A stretch of 64,000 bases of DNA from Paenibacillus sp. 481 (GTDB lineage: Bacteria; Bacillota; Bacilli; Paenibacillales; Paenibacillaceae), in NCBI RefSeq assembly GCF_021223605.1, contig NZ_CP075175.1:1654001-1718000 (forward strand), written 5' to 3'. Below, in pieces: positions 17,036-25,838 of the stretch. Each line of letters starts with the position of its first letter. Within the stretch, counting starts at the first letter, position 1. The position numbers and the translations under genes were made by a program. Below the pieces are notes generated by a model that had not been told where the DNA came from, did not search any database, and worked only from the letters and a program-made list of their open reading frames with translations.

Positions 17036-18676
17036 TCAATTTGCACGATTTCCTGATATGAGGTCGAGCACTTCGTTTACGATACGTTCATGGCCAAGTG
17101 GTGAATGTTCTAGCCACACATCGGACGAAATCAACGTCACGTGATTGTTGCGTACCGCACTAAGCTTTTGCCATTGCGGGAAATGCTGAAGCTCACGCCA
17201 ATGCGCCCACGTATCCGCTTCTTGAAAAATAAGTAACATAATGCGATCTGGATTTATTTCGGCCAGCTGCTCCAGTGTAAGCGGCTCATCGACGACCGCC
17301 TGCCCATACGAGTGCGCGGGCGCCAGTTGCAAGTCTCCATGGAATGCTTCTGCCATGCTGCGAGAGCTGTACAAATAATAATTATTTTTCACCATTCGGA
17401 TAAACAGAAAGGTGTCGTTCTTGAGTTCGCGATGCAGAATTTCGCGTGCTGAAGCTACTTTACGCTCATAGCTGCTCAGCCACAGCTCAGCTTCTTTGGC
17501 GGCGCCCAAGCATTCAGCAATTTGCCGCAGCTGCTGCCGCCAGCCTTCTCCTGTGCGTGGTGCATAGCAGACAGGGGCGATGCCGTTAAGCTGCTCCTGC
17601 TCGTTGCTGGACAGCTCGTCTGTGCTGACGATGATGTCCGGCTGTGCCTGACGAAGAGCTTCAAGATTAGCCTCCCAGTAGTAGTTATAACGGTAGGCAT
17701 TCAGATGTACCGGAATATGTGTACGGTACATTTTGTAGTAATAGGCGGTCCACTTCGGATGAAGCGGCGCGGCATAAGGAATGATGTTCAACGCGAACAA
17801 GTAGCCGAGTACAGCAGGCCCGTAAGCTGCGATTTTGCGGCGACGGCTCTGCATGTAGACGGACGGGGACACCCCGATTACTTGTTTGAATTTGCGGCTG
17901 AAATAAAATTCATCATTGTATCCAATCTGTTGCGCCACGTCGCGCAAGCGCACATTCGAACGCGCCATAATAAGCTTAGCCTGATTCATTCTTAACTCAG
18001 TTAAATAATCAATGGCGCTAACGCCGTATGTCTTTTTAAATAGATCAACGAAATATTTAGGACTAACTTCTGCAATGCCCGCCAACTGCTCAATGGATAA
18101 ATTATGGTGAAAATGATTGTTCATATATTCCTTTGCCCGCTCCAATAAAGTGAGCGAATCGTTAGGAATAGAACGAGCACTTTTAATGAGATGATAAAAA
18201 AGCTTGTGGAACAGTAGCGAGCTACGAAATCGCTCCAATTCGTCCTCGCTTAGCCAGTAGTTGTACATGGATGTACACAGCGTAGCCATTTGCGCCGCAG
18301 CATAAATAGGTATCTCTTCCTTGTCGTAAAAAATATCTTTGCCTATCACATAGGAAGCACTATGTTCTCCCCGTTCGGTCCGATGTGTATACGTAGATGC
18401 CCGAAACAGGTCAAAGCGGATGACAAACAGCTCCAACGCCTCTTTCGGATCTACCGTTATGACGTAAGTTTGCCCAGGGGCACACACATACACCGTATCC
18501 TGACGCAGCAAATAGCTTCGTTCATCTATCATCACTTCCCCACGGCCGCTTACAGCCGCGATTAGCATATGTGTCTCTGTAAATTGCTCAATGTTCAAGC
18601 TAGCCTGTTCTTCCTTTATTATTTCAATGTTCAGCAGCTCGATTAGTAAACCTTTCAAAGATGCTAACTCTTTCAT
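17036..18676 (-). CDS. btr: Btr-type AraC activator fused to a siderophore-binding domain
   Basis: AraC-family regulator of 546 aa with three parts. Residues 1-150 form an AraC-type cupin sensor (GRGEVMIDERSYLLR). Residues about 185-285 form two helix-turn-helix motifs (LSIEQLAGIAEVSPKYFVDLFKK and VRLRDVAQQIGYNDEFYFSRKFK). Residues about 290-540 resemble a TroA/FhuD siderophore-binding domain (ALRQAQPDIIVSTDE; LAEINPDRIMLLIF). This architecture is that of B. subtilis Btr (YbbB), which senses ferric bacillibactin in the cytoplasm and activates feuABC. Its place just upstream of a FeuA-like operon supports the same role. Start ATG 18676 follows GGTGGAG. Confidence 0.87.
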   Translation of the reverse strand: MKELASLKGLLIELLNIEIIKEEQASLNIEQFTETHMLIAAVSGRGEVMIDERSYLLRQDTVYVCAPGQTYVITVDPKEALELFVIRFDLFRASTYTHRTERGEHSASYVIGKDIFYDKEEIPIYAAAQMATLCTSMYNYWLSEDELERFRSSLLFHKLFYHLIKSARSIPNDSLTLLERAKEYMNNHFHHNLSIEQLAGIAEVSPKYFVDLFKKTYGVSAIDYLTELRMNQAKLIMARSNVRLRDVAQQIGYNDEFYFSRKFKQVIGVSPSVYMQSRRRKIAAYGPAVLGYLFALNIIPYAAPLHPKWTAYYYKMYRTHIPVHLNAYRYNYYWEANLEALRQAQPDIIVSTDELSSNEQEQLNGIAPVCYAPRTGEGWRQQLRQIAECLGAAKEAELWLSSYERKVASAREILHRELKNDTFLFIRMVKNNYYLYSSRSMAEAFHGDLQLAPAHSYGQAVVDEPLTLEQLAEINPDRIMLLIFQEADTWAHWRELQHFPQWQKLSAVRNNHVTLISSDVWLEHSPLGHERIVNEVLDLISGNRAN

Positions 18677-18747
18677 AACTCCACCGCCTTCACATGAAGT
18701 TTACCATAGTAGCGTAGGTTATTTCCCCATACTGTCAAAATAGAAAA

Positions 18748-18848
18748 TGCCCGCGCTCGAGTATGGGGCATGGTAATCAACAGGGAGCAGCGTGCAAGCG
18801 TACATCCCATTTGAAACCAAGAAACCATAGGCTATCGAGCTACGGGCA
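18748..18848 (-). ncRNA. Possible structured RNA element downstream of the PabB-PabC gene
   Basis: Two 6-bp helices (18748-18753 with 18843-18848; 18755-18760 with 18835-18840) close a 74-nt loop that holds a further 5-bp helix (18762-18766 with 18825-18829). On the minus strand it is followed by TTTTCTATTTTG. It may be a large terminator or a leader element before the btr gene. Confidence 0.35.
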
Positions 18849-18924
18849 TGTTCTGACTTCTATTAAAAAGGACACCATCATGAGACAGACTCAAAGATGG
18901 CGTTAGGATAGCGTTAGGACGACA

Positions 18925-20808
18925 CTAAGCTAACGTTACCGTGATCCATTCTTGCATATCGTTAATGATCCATATTTGCGAAGCAGCTTGTACATCAGCT
19001 GCCGTCAGCTTGCAAGCTCTGATATTACCTTGAGCCAGCAGTTGATTGCGATATACGCCCGCTAGCAAACCACTATCTTGGGCGGGTGTAAGCCGTTCGC
19101 CATTTTTTTCGATCACGATATTTCCTTGCGTACATTCCGTAATTTCATGTCGCTCATTGATGAGCAGCACATCGAATATATCGTGACTGCTAGACAGTTG
19201 ATTCAGATTGTGTACACGATAAGTAGTCCGATGATATAGGTAGCGATTGCTGCTTGCTACGGTTGGGGCGGTCATGAGCTCAATTCGATTCGTTCCTTCG
19301 GTGGACAAAATCGGTGCCGTTGTTGCCCTTCGTGCGATTGATGTATCTGACGTAGTTGGTGCGATTGATACATCTGGCACAGTTGATGCAGTCGTTGTAT
19401 CAACCGCATCTGGTGCAGTCGATCGCACAACTCGCTCAGCTCGCTCCACCTCGATCTGTATGACCCCACGTTTTGAAACGTGTACACTAACTTTCCATAC
19501 CCCATCACAATGCTTAGCTGCGCATTGATCTAACGCCTGCCGCACTTGCTCCTGCGATACGTTGAAGCCGAAATATACAGCCGAATCGTGCAAACGTTGC
19601 AGATGTTCAGCTAGCAAAGGATAGCTTCCGTCCTCTAAGCGCAGCACTTCTTCCAACTCAAACGCGGGATGGCTTTCGGTTAACAGCAGCGATTTGGTTA
19701 CGGCTTCCGAATATTCATCCGTAGCCGTCGAATCCCACGTAATGCCTCCGCCGACACCGAATTCGGCTTGGCCTGTTTCGTTGTCGATCCACACCGTGCG
19801 GATCGCTACATTGAATACAGCATCTCCGTCCGGGGAAATCATCCCGATGGAGCCGCAATATACTTCGCGCGGCACGCCTTCGAGCTGCTTGATCAGCTTC
19901 ATGGTGCTTATTTTGGGCGCGCCCGTAATCGATCCACATGGGAACAAAGCCTCGAAAATTTGTTCGAGCTCAACGTCCTCTCTAGCTTCTGCTGTAATCG
20001 TAGATGTCATTTGGAATAGCGTGTAATAGCGCTCAATATCAAATAAGCGCGGGACGTTAACCGAACCAATCTCGGCAATTAAGCTGAGATCATTGCGTAG
20101 CAGATCGGTAATCATGACGTTTTCCGCACGGTTTTTGAGTGATTGAAACAACCATTTCGCCTGCTCGTCATCTTCCTCGCGCCAGCGACCGCGCTTCACA
20201 GTGCCTTTCATCGGGCGCGTGATTAAAGTTCTGCCCTTTTTCCGAAAGAACAGTTCTGGTGAAGCTGACAAAATGCTGTATGGTCCGAGCTGCAAATAAG
20301 CCGAGTAAGCCGCCTGCTGTGCATCGCACATATTAGCATACAGAGCTGATGGCTCGCCTTGGAATTCCGAGCGTAAACGCATCGTATAATTCACTTGATA
20401 CGTTTCCCCACGCGCAATGGCCTCGTGAATGTTCGCAATATTGGCATTGTACGTCTCATTAGTAATCGTAGGTTGCCACGATGTTACACGGTAATCTTGA
20501 TCAGTGGGCAATGGCATATCGGAAGCAGGCTTGCGAAAAATTCCGAACCATAGCAAGGGCAGCTCAGAACCGTCATTCACTTCATAAGCGGCATCGAACG
20601 CCGGAGCGGCTTCATACGAAATGTAGCCAGCCGCATAGTAACCCTCATTTACCGCAGCTTGGATGTTCCTTAATGCTGGGCGGACTTCGGAAAGTTGATG
20701 GGCAACGATAACTTCGAGCGGATCGCTAAACACATTTCGCTGTGGCTCGCCTTGCTCATTATGAAAATCGAACAACAAAAAAGGTCGAGTGCTTTGATGT
20801 TGGTTCAC
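18925..20808 (-). CDS. pabB: Aminodeoxychorismate synthase PabB fused to a PabC-like domain
   Basis: Folate-pathway fusion of 627 aa. I start at GTG 20808, 7 bp after AGGTGA; the ATG 9 codons upstream has no site. Residues 1-355 are a PabB chorismate-binding enzyme: RPMKGTVKRG (the PxKGT lysine marks aminodeoxychorismate rather than anthranilate synthase), NVMITDLLRNDL, FPCGSITGAPK and GVGGGITWDS. Residues about 370-627 resemble the class IV PLP lyase PabC. That domain has a Thr/Ala/Asp-rich low-complexity insert at about 459-506. Where related fusions usually have HKTT, it reads YHRTTYR, placing Arg527 at the expected PLP lysine. No pabA is adjacent. Confidence 0.87.
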   Translation of the reverse strand: MNQHQSTRPFLLFDFHNEQGEPQRNVFSDPLEVIVAHQLSEVRPALRNIQAAVNEGYYAAGYISYEAAPAFDAAYEVNDGSELPLLWFGIFRKPASDMPLPTDQDYRVTSWQPTITNETYNANIANIHEAIARGETYQVNYTMRLRSEFQGEPSALYANMCDAQQAAYSAYLQLGPYSILSASPELFFRKKGRTLITRPMKGTVKRGRWREEDDEQAKWLFQSLKNRAENVMITDLLRNDLSLIAEIGSVNVPRLFDIERYYTLFQMTSTITAEAREDVELEQIFEALFPCGSITGAPKISTMKLIKQLEGVPREVYCGSIGMISPDGDAVFNVAIRTVWIDNETGQAEFGVGGGITWDSTATDEYSEAVTKSLLLTESHPAFELEEVLRLEDGSYPLLAEHLQRLHDSAVYFGFNVSQEQVRQALDQCAAKHCDGVWKVSVHVSKRGVIQIEVERAERVVRSTAPDAVDTTTASTVPDVSIAPTTSDTSIARRATTAPILSTEGTNRIELMTAPTVASSNRYLYHRTTYRVHNLNQLSSSHDIFDVLLINERHEITECTQGNIVIEKNGERLTPAQDSGLLAGVYRNQLLAQGNIRACKLTAADVQAASQIWIINDMQEWITVTLA

Positions 20809-21023
20809 TTGGAAATCACCTACTTTAGGAATCATTTGTTATATTTAATGGTGTGACATTATGAGGGTAGATGCAATAAAAAAGGAAGGACTCCTCAATT
20901 GATAGCCCATCCTCGTCTATGTTTAATATATCTCTTTTTTCGAGCAATAGTAAATGTTATTTTGTTTCTCATTCAACATGTGTTCAGCGATTGTTCGACC
21001 CTTGTTCGGCCGTTGTTCGACGT

Positions 21024-21929
21024 TTATTCGGCGTTGGCCATCTCTCTGTTCAAATCACGAATAAGCGGCGTCAACCATTGATCTAAAGGCTTGAACGCAT
21101 AGCCCGCTTGCTCCGCTTTCGCCGTATTCATGTACCAAGAGTGCGCGATGCCAAAGGGTGACATGTGCTCCTGATCTGTACTTGAGCGCGTGATTGCGGC
21201 ACGGCCAACTTCTTGCTCTATGCGTGCGAACAAATCACGCAGCTTGATGTGCCCCGCAGAGCAGGCGTTGATCGGCCCCGCTAATGACGGGCTGGATTGC
21301 TCACCGAGCCAAGCCAAGAAAGCGGCTGCTTCGTCTGAATCGATGAAGCTAATGTTCGCTTCGGGATTCGGCAAGCCAATCGGCGTACCATTGCGAATAT
21401 GTTCAATATGAAAATGAAGACGCTTCGTATAGTCGTCAAGGCCGAGAATAATCGGCAAACGAACCGCGCTGACCGGAAAGCTCGCTTGTTGGAACAAGAC
21501 CGCTTCCGCGTAGCGTTTTCCTGCTTGGTACGTTAATTCGCTTCTCGTATACACCTCTTCGGGAATCGACAGCTCGTACGGGTTAAAATCAGCCTCGGTT
21601 ACGGCCTCTTCCTTGAAATCGTAAACCGACAACGTTGAAATGACGATATACTGGTTCACGTTGTTCGCAAACACCTTGCACGCATGACGCGCATCGGAAG
21701 GTGTGTAGCACAAGTTGTCGTACACAATGTCCCACTTTTTTGCCCCAACCGTCGTTTGCAACGACTCTAAGCTACCCCGATCTAACTGGACGCGATTGAC
21801 TTGATCGCCAAAACCGTCGTCTGTTCGACCTCTTGTTCCGATCGTGACGTTATACCCTTGCTGCAATAACAGATTAACCAACTTTTTGCCTACAAACCGT
21901 GTGCCACCAAGTATGAGTATATCCTTCAT
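21024..21929 (-). CDS. NAD-dependent epimerase/dehydratase-like protein (extended SDR)
   Basis: Rossmann-fold protein of 301 aa in the extended short-chain dehydrogenase class. The N-terminal nucleotide motif is ILGGTRFVGKKLVNLLLQQG, a variant of GxxGxxG seen in the atypical SDRs (isoflavone-reductase or CSP41-like type). A YQAGKRYAE segment provides the YxxxK pair. A substrate loop PNPEANISFIDSDEAAAFL follows. It may use a nucleotide sugar or act as a binding protein; I cannot name a substrate. Start ATG 21929 follows GGGGGCAG. It stands alone between the PabB-PabC gene and a divergent two-component system. Confidence 0.75.
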   Translation of the reverse strand: MKDILILGGTRFVGKKLVNLLLQQGYNVTIGTRGRTDDGFGDQVNRVQLDRGSLESLQTTVGAKKWDIVYDNLCYTPSDARHACKVFANNVNQYIVISTLSVYDFKEEAVTEADFNPYELSIPEEVYTRSELTYQAGKRYAEAVLFQQASFPVSAVRLPIILGLDDYTKRLHFHIEHIRNGTPIGLPNPEANISFIDSDEAAAFLAWLGEQSSPSLAGPINACSAGHIKLRDLFARIEQEVGRAAITRSSTDQEHMSPFGIAHSWYMNTAKAEQAGYAFKPLDQWLTPLIRDLNREMANAE

Positions 21930-22090
21930 CCGAACTGCCCCCTATCATGTGTTGTATCAGAACCATAGACGATGTACGTCCCTTTTTTTAAATTACCATC
22001 CTCTACCTATGAAAAGCAACCATTTGTCGTTCTATTTAATACCCTTATCAGCGACAACCCTAACCCATCTAATCTACTCTTTCTTTCCAA

Positions 22091-22110
22091 ATTATACAAT
22101 TGTATAATTG
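22091..22110. promoter_or_regulatory. Perfect 20-bp palindrome before the two-component operon
   Basis: AATTATACAATTGTATAATT is an exact palindrome 68 bp upstream of the regulator start, immediately before a TATACT -10-like hexamer at 22129-22134. It resembles MarR-family operators. Confidence 0.55.
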
Positions 22111-22178
22111 TGTACGCTATCCTACTTTATACTAAAATGAATGAATAGATTCATAGATAATCATAAGGGGAAACTGAG

Positions 22179-22865
22179 ATGAATTATAAAGTACTCGTAG
22201 CCGACGATGAACAAGTCATTGTCCAAGCGATTTCATATGCGCTCAAACGTGAAGGTTTTACGGTCGAAACAGCTGCCGATGGCGAGGAAGCTTTGCGAAA
22301 AGCGGTAACTTTTCAGCCCCACGCACTCGTCCTTGATGTGATGATGCCGAAATTGACCGGCTTTGGCGTATGCCGCAAGCTCCAAGATCAGAAGGTCGGC
22401 ATTTTGTTGCTGACCGTTAAAGACGACATCGTAGACAAGCTATTAGGGCTGGAGTTAGGTGCCGATGATTATATGACCAAGCCCTTTGATTTGCGCGAAG
22501 TCGTTGCACGTGTCAAAGCACTGTGCAGACGCTTAGAAAAAACCGACGCGCGTGATGACAAGGTTCAAATCTGCCTAGGCGATCTAACGCTCCATTTAGA
22601 GCAGCGTACTGTGCGGCAAGGAGAAGAAGAGTTGACTTTGACACCAAAAGAATTTGATTTACTCGCTCTTTTGCTCACTCATCTAAAAAGGGTGTTTACA
22701 CGTGAGGAGTTACTCCATCAAGTATGGTCTATTGATTACGTCGGCGGAACCCGCACGGTAGACATTCATATTCAACGACTGCGCGCCAAGCTGGGCGATC
22801 ATGATCAGCAACTGCTGCAAACCGTTTATGGGGTCGGCTATAAGGCAGTAGGTGAACATAAATGA
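22179..22865 (+). CDS. OmpR-family response regulator
   Basis: DNA-binding response regulator of 228 aa. The receiver shows VADDEQ, the phosphoacceptor in LVLDVMMPKLTG and the lysine in DYMTKPFD. The C-terminal winged helix (about 130-226) ends with VGGTRTVDIHIQRLRAKLGD and GVGYKA. Start ATG 22179 follows AAGGGGAAAC. The stop overlaps the kinase start by 4 bp (ATGA), so regulator and kinase are translationally coupled. The signal and targets are unknown. The downstream lipoprotein gene is a likely member of the same transcript. Confidence 0.92.
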   Translation: MNYKVLVADDEQVIVQAISYALKREGFTVETAADGEEALRKAVTFQPHALVLDVMMPKLTGFGVCRKLQDQKVGILLLTVKDDIVDKLLGLELGADDYMTKPFDLREVVARVKALCRRLEKTDARDDKVQICLGDLTLHLEQRTVRQGEEELTLTPKEFDLLALLLTHLKRVFTREELLHQVWSIDYVGGTRTVDIHIQRLRAKLGDHDQQLLQTVYGVGYKAVGEHK

Positions 22866-24310
22866 AACAGGCATTCAGCCTAAACTGGAAATTCACCTTG
22901 TTTATCGTGGGGCTGCTCCTATTCACGATCGGCTTATTAAGCTTTTTTGTGCTGAAAGGCGTTCATGAATATCAGACGAAGCAAAGAGAAGTCGTTATGC
23001 AACGACAAACCGACTTCGCCCATCTGCCAATTCGGGAACTGTTTGTGACCGAATCACGTCTTGACTCGCAGGCGTTTATGCAGTTGCAAGGTCAGAAGCT
23101 GGCTGTGGAAATCGGGGCGACGAGCGGCTTACACGTTATGTTGTATAACCTCAAAGGTGAGCTGGTCGGTGATTCACTGCCGATGGCAGGCAAGAAGAGT
23201 GCTATAGATGAAGCGCTACAACGTGCTCTGCAAAATCAAATCGCGTACTACTTAAAAGGAGATATGCTCAACTATTTCGCACCTGTGCAAGGGATGGATG
23301 CGCAAATAGGCGTCATTCATTTTCAAGCTTCATCACGTGAGCATCTAGACTTTTTTCAAAACCTCTTCTATTTGTTCCTCGGCGTAGGCGCATTCGTGCT
23401 TACACTTAGTCTTGTGCTGGGCTTGTTGTACATGAATCGCCACGCGAAGGCGATCATTAAGCTCAAAATGGCTACCGATCAAATACGCCAAGGCAAGTTT
23501 CTTACATCACCCATCTTGCGACGCCAAGATGAACTTGGAGCGCTAAGTGACGGCATTTTCGAAATGAGCGCTGCCATCCAAACGAACATCAAAACGCAGC
23601 GAAATTTTATAAACAATATTAGTCATGAGTTTAAGACACCGCTAACCTCCATTAAAGCGTATACCGATTTGCTCGATATGTATGAGGATGATCCGAACTT
23701 AATACGCGAAGGACGAGCAGCTATCGCGAAAGAATCGGAGCGCCTATATGACCTCGTGGACAAGGTGCTGAAGCTGGCTGCGCTCGATAAATACGAGTTC
23801 GAGCAGCATCCGGAACAAGTTGAATTACACAGCCTACTAGAAGATGTTTGCTCCCGCATGAAAGGTAAGGCGGGCAAATTCGGCATCACGATAACTACAC
23901 AGCTCGAATCAGCCGTTGTATGGGCTGACCGCGAAAGTATGCTTCACATGTTCATTAACTTATTGGATAACGCCATTAAATATAATACGGAGCATGGAAC
24001 GGTTACCGTTACAAATCGCATCGTCCAGCAGCAGGTGGAAATCGAGTTTCGCGATACCGGAATCGGGATTCCCCTTGAGCAACAAGCGCACATTTTTGAA
24101 CCTTTTTACACCGTTAACAAAGATAGAGCAAGGCAGTATGGCGGCAGTGGCCTCGGCTTGTCCCTCGTTCAACATTTGGTCGAACAGCAGCACGGACATA
24201 TTCGTGTCGAGGGCGTGGAAGGGCAAGGAACATCTTTTATCGTTACGCTCCCGATACAAGGTGTTGAAAAATTTACAAGTTGGAAACAAGTTGAGACATT
24301 GTTGAAATGA
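22862..24310 (+). CDS. Membrane sensor histidine kinase
   Basis: Sensor kinase of 482 aa, PhoR/ResE type. TM1 is at about 12-33, followed by an extracytoplasmic sensor (about 35-165) and TM2 (about 172-192). A HAMP linker follows, then the H-box FINNISHEFKTPLTSIKAY, an N-box LLDNAIKYN, and G-boxes FRDTGIGIP and GGSGLGLSLV. All catalytic parts are intact. It overlaps the regulator gene by 4 bp. The extracytoplasmic part has no recognised fold. Confidence 0.92.
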   Translation: MKQAFSLNWKFTLFIVGLLLFTIGLLSFFVLKGVHEYQTKQREVVMQRQTDFAHLPIRELFVTESRLDSQAFMQLQGQKLAVEIGATSGLHVMLYNLKGELVGDSLPMAGKKSAIDEALQRALQNQIAYYLKGDMLNYFAPVQGMDAQIGVIHFQASSREHLDFFQNLFYLFLGVGAFVLTLSLVLGLLYMNRHAKAIIKLKMATDQIRQGKFLTSPILRRQDELGALSDGIFEMSAAIQTNIKTQRNFINNISHEFKTPLTSIKAYTDLLDMYEDDPNLIREGRAAIAKESERLYDLVDKVLKLAALDKYEFEQHPEQVELHSLLEDVCSRMKGKAGKFGITITTQLESAVVWADRESMLHMFINLLDNAIKYNTEHGTVTVTNRIVQQQVEIEFRDTGIGIPLEQQAHIFEPFYTVNKDRARQYGGSGLGLSLVQHLVEQQHGHIRVEGVEGQGTSFIVTLPIQGVEKFTSWKQVETLLK

Positions 24311-24355
24311 TGTTGGTGTACATTTAGTTCATCATTTTTTGAAAGGAGCGCTCAA

Positions 24356-25423
24356 TTGAAACTCGTCACATCTGCTCGATTTATACGATTCACAGCTTTA
24401 TTGACTATCATTAGCTTGCTAGTATGGATTGCCGCTTGCAATAAATCATCAAATGAATCTTTAAAGGTGTATAACCCACCTGTCCACCGCGATGCACAAC
24501 CAGTCTCCCTATTTCATATTGAGCGATTGGACAACCTATTCTGCTCGGATTGGATGTCATATAACAAGCTAATTTGTTCAACGACAAGAGCCGAATCGAA
24601 ATCCGAACACATGTATATTCGTGACATTCGCACCGGTGAGGAGAAGCCGATCGGGATTGCTCCGTACCTTAGCGTGCATACGTCGCCCGATGGCCAGCAC
24701 CTTTATGCCTACAGTCCTAACGGCTGGGAAGCAGTCTTGATGCAGTTAGCTAATAATCTTGCTCTCCCACTCACCATTCAGCAAGGTAGTGAACGCGGTG
24801 CTTGGGCGGATGACAACACATACATCGCACCCTTATCTGGAACAAATGATTACGACATCGCCATGATTAATAAACATAATGGTATGGTGACGCCTATCGC
24901 GCTTCCGCAGCAGACTGATATTGTACGAAAAGTTCAAAAGCATCAAGCTGCGATTTACGTGCTTGATCAGTCCGGACAATTTACGATGTACAAGTCAACT
25001 CAAGCGGAGCCGATTCATATCCGTGCAGACGTCGCCGATTTCTCCCTTTCCCCTGATGGGAAGCAGCTTGCTTTCGTCGTCAACAATCCGCTGACGAATC
25101 AGCAAGAGCTGTATATGACAGCACCGCACGCTGCAAGCCGTAAAGGAAAAGATGCTATTGCCAAAACACAAGTCATTAACCAGCTATCCTGGTCCCCTAA
25201 TGGAAAGCAGCTTGCGTTTATGACGTTTAGTCTCGATCCGGGAATGACTGGTTTGTATGTAATGGAGGCAAAGACAGGTAGCAGCACGCAAGTGTCGTAT
25301 CAATCTAATGTCAAAGTCCCCATTGTCTGGAGTCCTGACAGTAGCCGGTTGATGGTTAGTGAGCGTAATGATCACGGGCTTTATAACCGTCATTCGATAA
25401 CGACAGTTTACCAGCTAAAATAA
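24356..25423 (+). CDS. TolB-like beta-propeller lipoprotein
   Basis: Surface lipoprotein of 355 aa. The signal peptide ends in a lipobox (VWIAAC, Cys28), and the body has WD40/TolB-type blades: VADFSLSPDGKQLAFVVNN, INQLSWSPNGKQLAFMTF and VPIVWSPDSSRLMVSE. The start is TTG 24356, 9 bp after GAAAGGAGC. It lies 45 bp after the kinase gene, so it could modulate that two-component system or be a target of it. No enzyme motif is present. Confidence 0.8.
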   Translation: MKLVTSARFIRFTALLTIISLLVWIAACNKSSNESLKVYNPPVHRDAQPVSLFHIERLDNLFCSDWMSYNKLICSTTRAESKSEHMYIRDIRTGEEKPIGIAPYLSVHTSPDGQHLYAYSPNGWEAVLMQLANNLALPLTIQQGSERGAWADDNTYIAPLSGTNDYDIAMINKHNGMVTPIALPQQTDIVRKVQKHQAAIYVLDQSGQFTMYKSTQAEPIHIRADVADFSLSPDGKQLAFVVNNPLTNQQELYMTAPHAASRKGKDAIAKTQVINQLSWSPNGKQLAFMTFSLDPGMTGLYVMEAKTGSSTQVSYQSNVKVPIVWSPDSSRLMVSERNDHGLYNRHSITTVYQLK

Positions 25424-25468
25424 GGAGTGTTTATATGATGATGTCCGATTATATGAAAACTACCATGC

Positions 25469-25608
25469 ATTAGCTATTTGCACGATGATTTGTCCATCTG
25501 CCTGCTTATGGTCGAGAACTATTTGACGACATATCCAAATGGTCAGCGGACATCCGAGATGAAAACCATGTATAAGCAATATTTAGATGTATATATGTCT
25601 GAATATCG
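25469..25608 (+). pseudogene. Possible remnant of a protein C-terminus
   Basis: Reading frame 25469-25640 encodes a plausible tail (YPNGQRTSEM, YKQYLDVYMSEY) with no start signal of its own. A ribosome binding site and ATG just upstream (25435) are in another frame and stop after 12 codons. This fits loss of most of a gene, but chance is possible. Confidence 0.3.
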
Positions 25609-25610
25609 TT

Positions 25611-25655
25611 ACGGGGCAACTACGCATTGTTGCCCCGTGTGTTGTATTTTTGTGT
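25611..25655 (+). terminator. Terminator after the lipoprotein operon
   Basis: Perfect 10-bp stem (25611-25620 with 25629-25638), an 8-nt loop and a T-rich tail with TTTTT on the plus strand. Confidence 0.8.
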
Positions 25656-25838
25656 TACAATCTTGGATCGATTTCTTTCTCTTTCCCCCTGCAAATAGTA
25701 GATTTGCTTCCGCAAATGTTTATCACCATGCTAGACGACACGCCTCCTGCAATAGGCTACAAATCTACACGAGATATGCCCATCGAACCGAATGGGCCGT
25801 TGCTCAGAATTTGCAGCATAATTCCCGCCACCGACCAC

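Larger units (their letters stand above)
25424..25838. other. 415-bp gap: peptide-like remnant and terminator
   Basis: A ribosome binding site (AAGGAG) leads to a 12-codon frame at 25435-25473. After it, another frame (25469-25640) reads like a protein C-terminus (VENYLTTYPNGQRTSEMKTM and YKQYLDVYMSEYRYG). The two are out of frame, which suggests a frameshifted remnant. The terminator at 25611-25645 follows. The stretch between the terminator and the PTS stop shows no gene. Confidence 0.4.

Noticed and set aside
25779-25800. A short hairpin (GCCCAT/ATGGGC) after the ptsG stop
   Set aside because: The stem is only 6 bp and there is no T-run on the minus strand.
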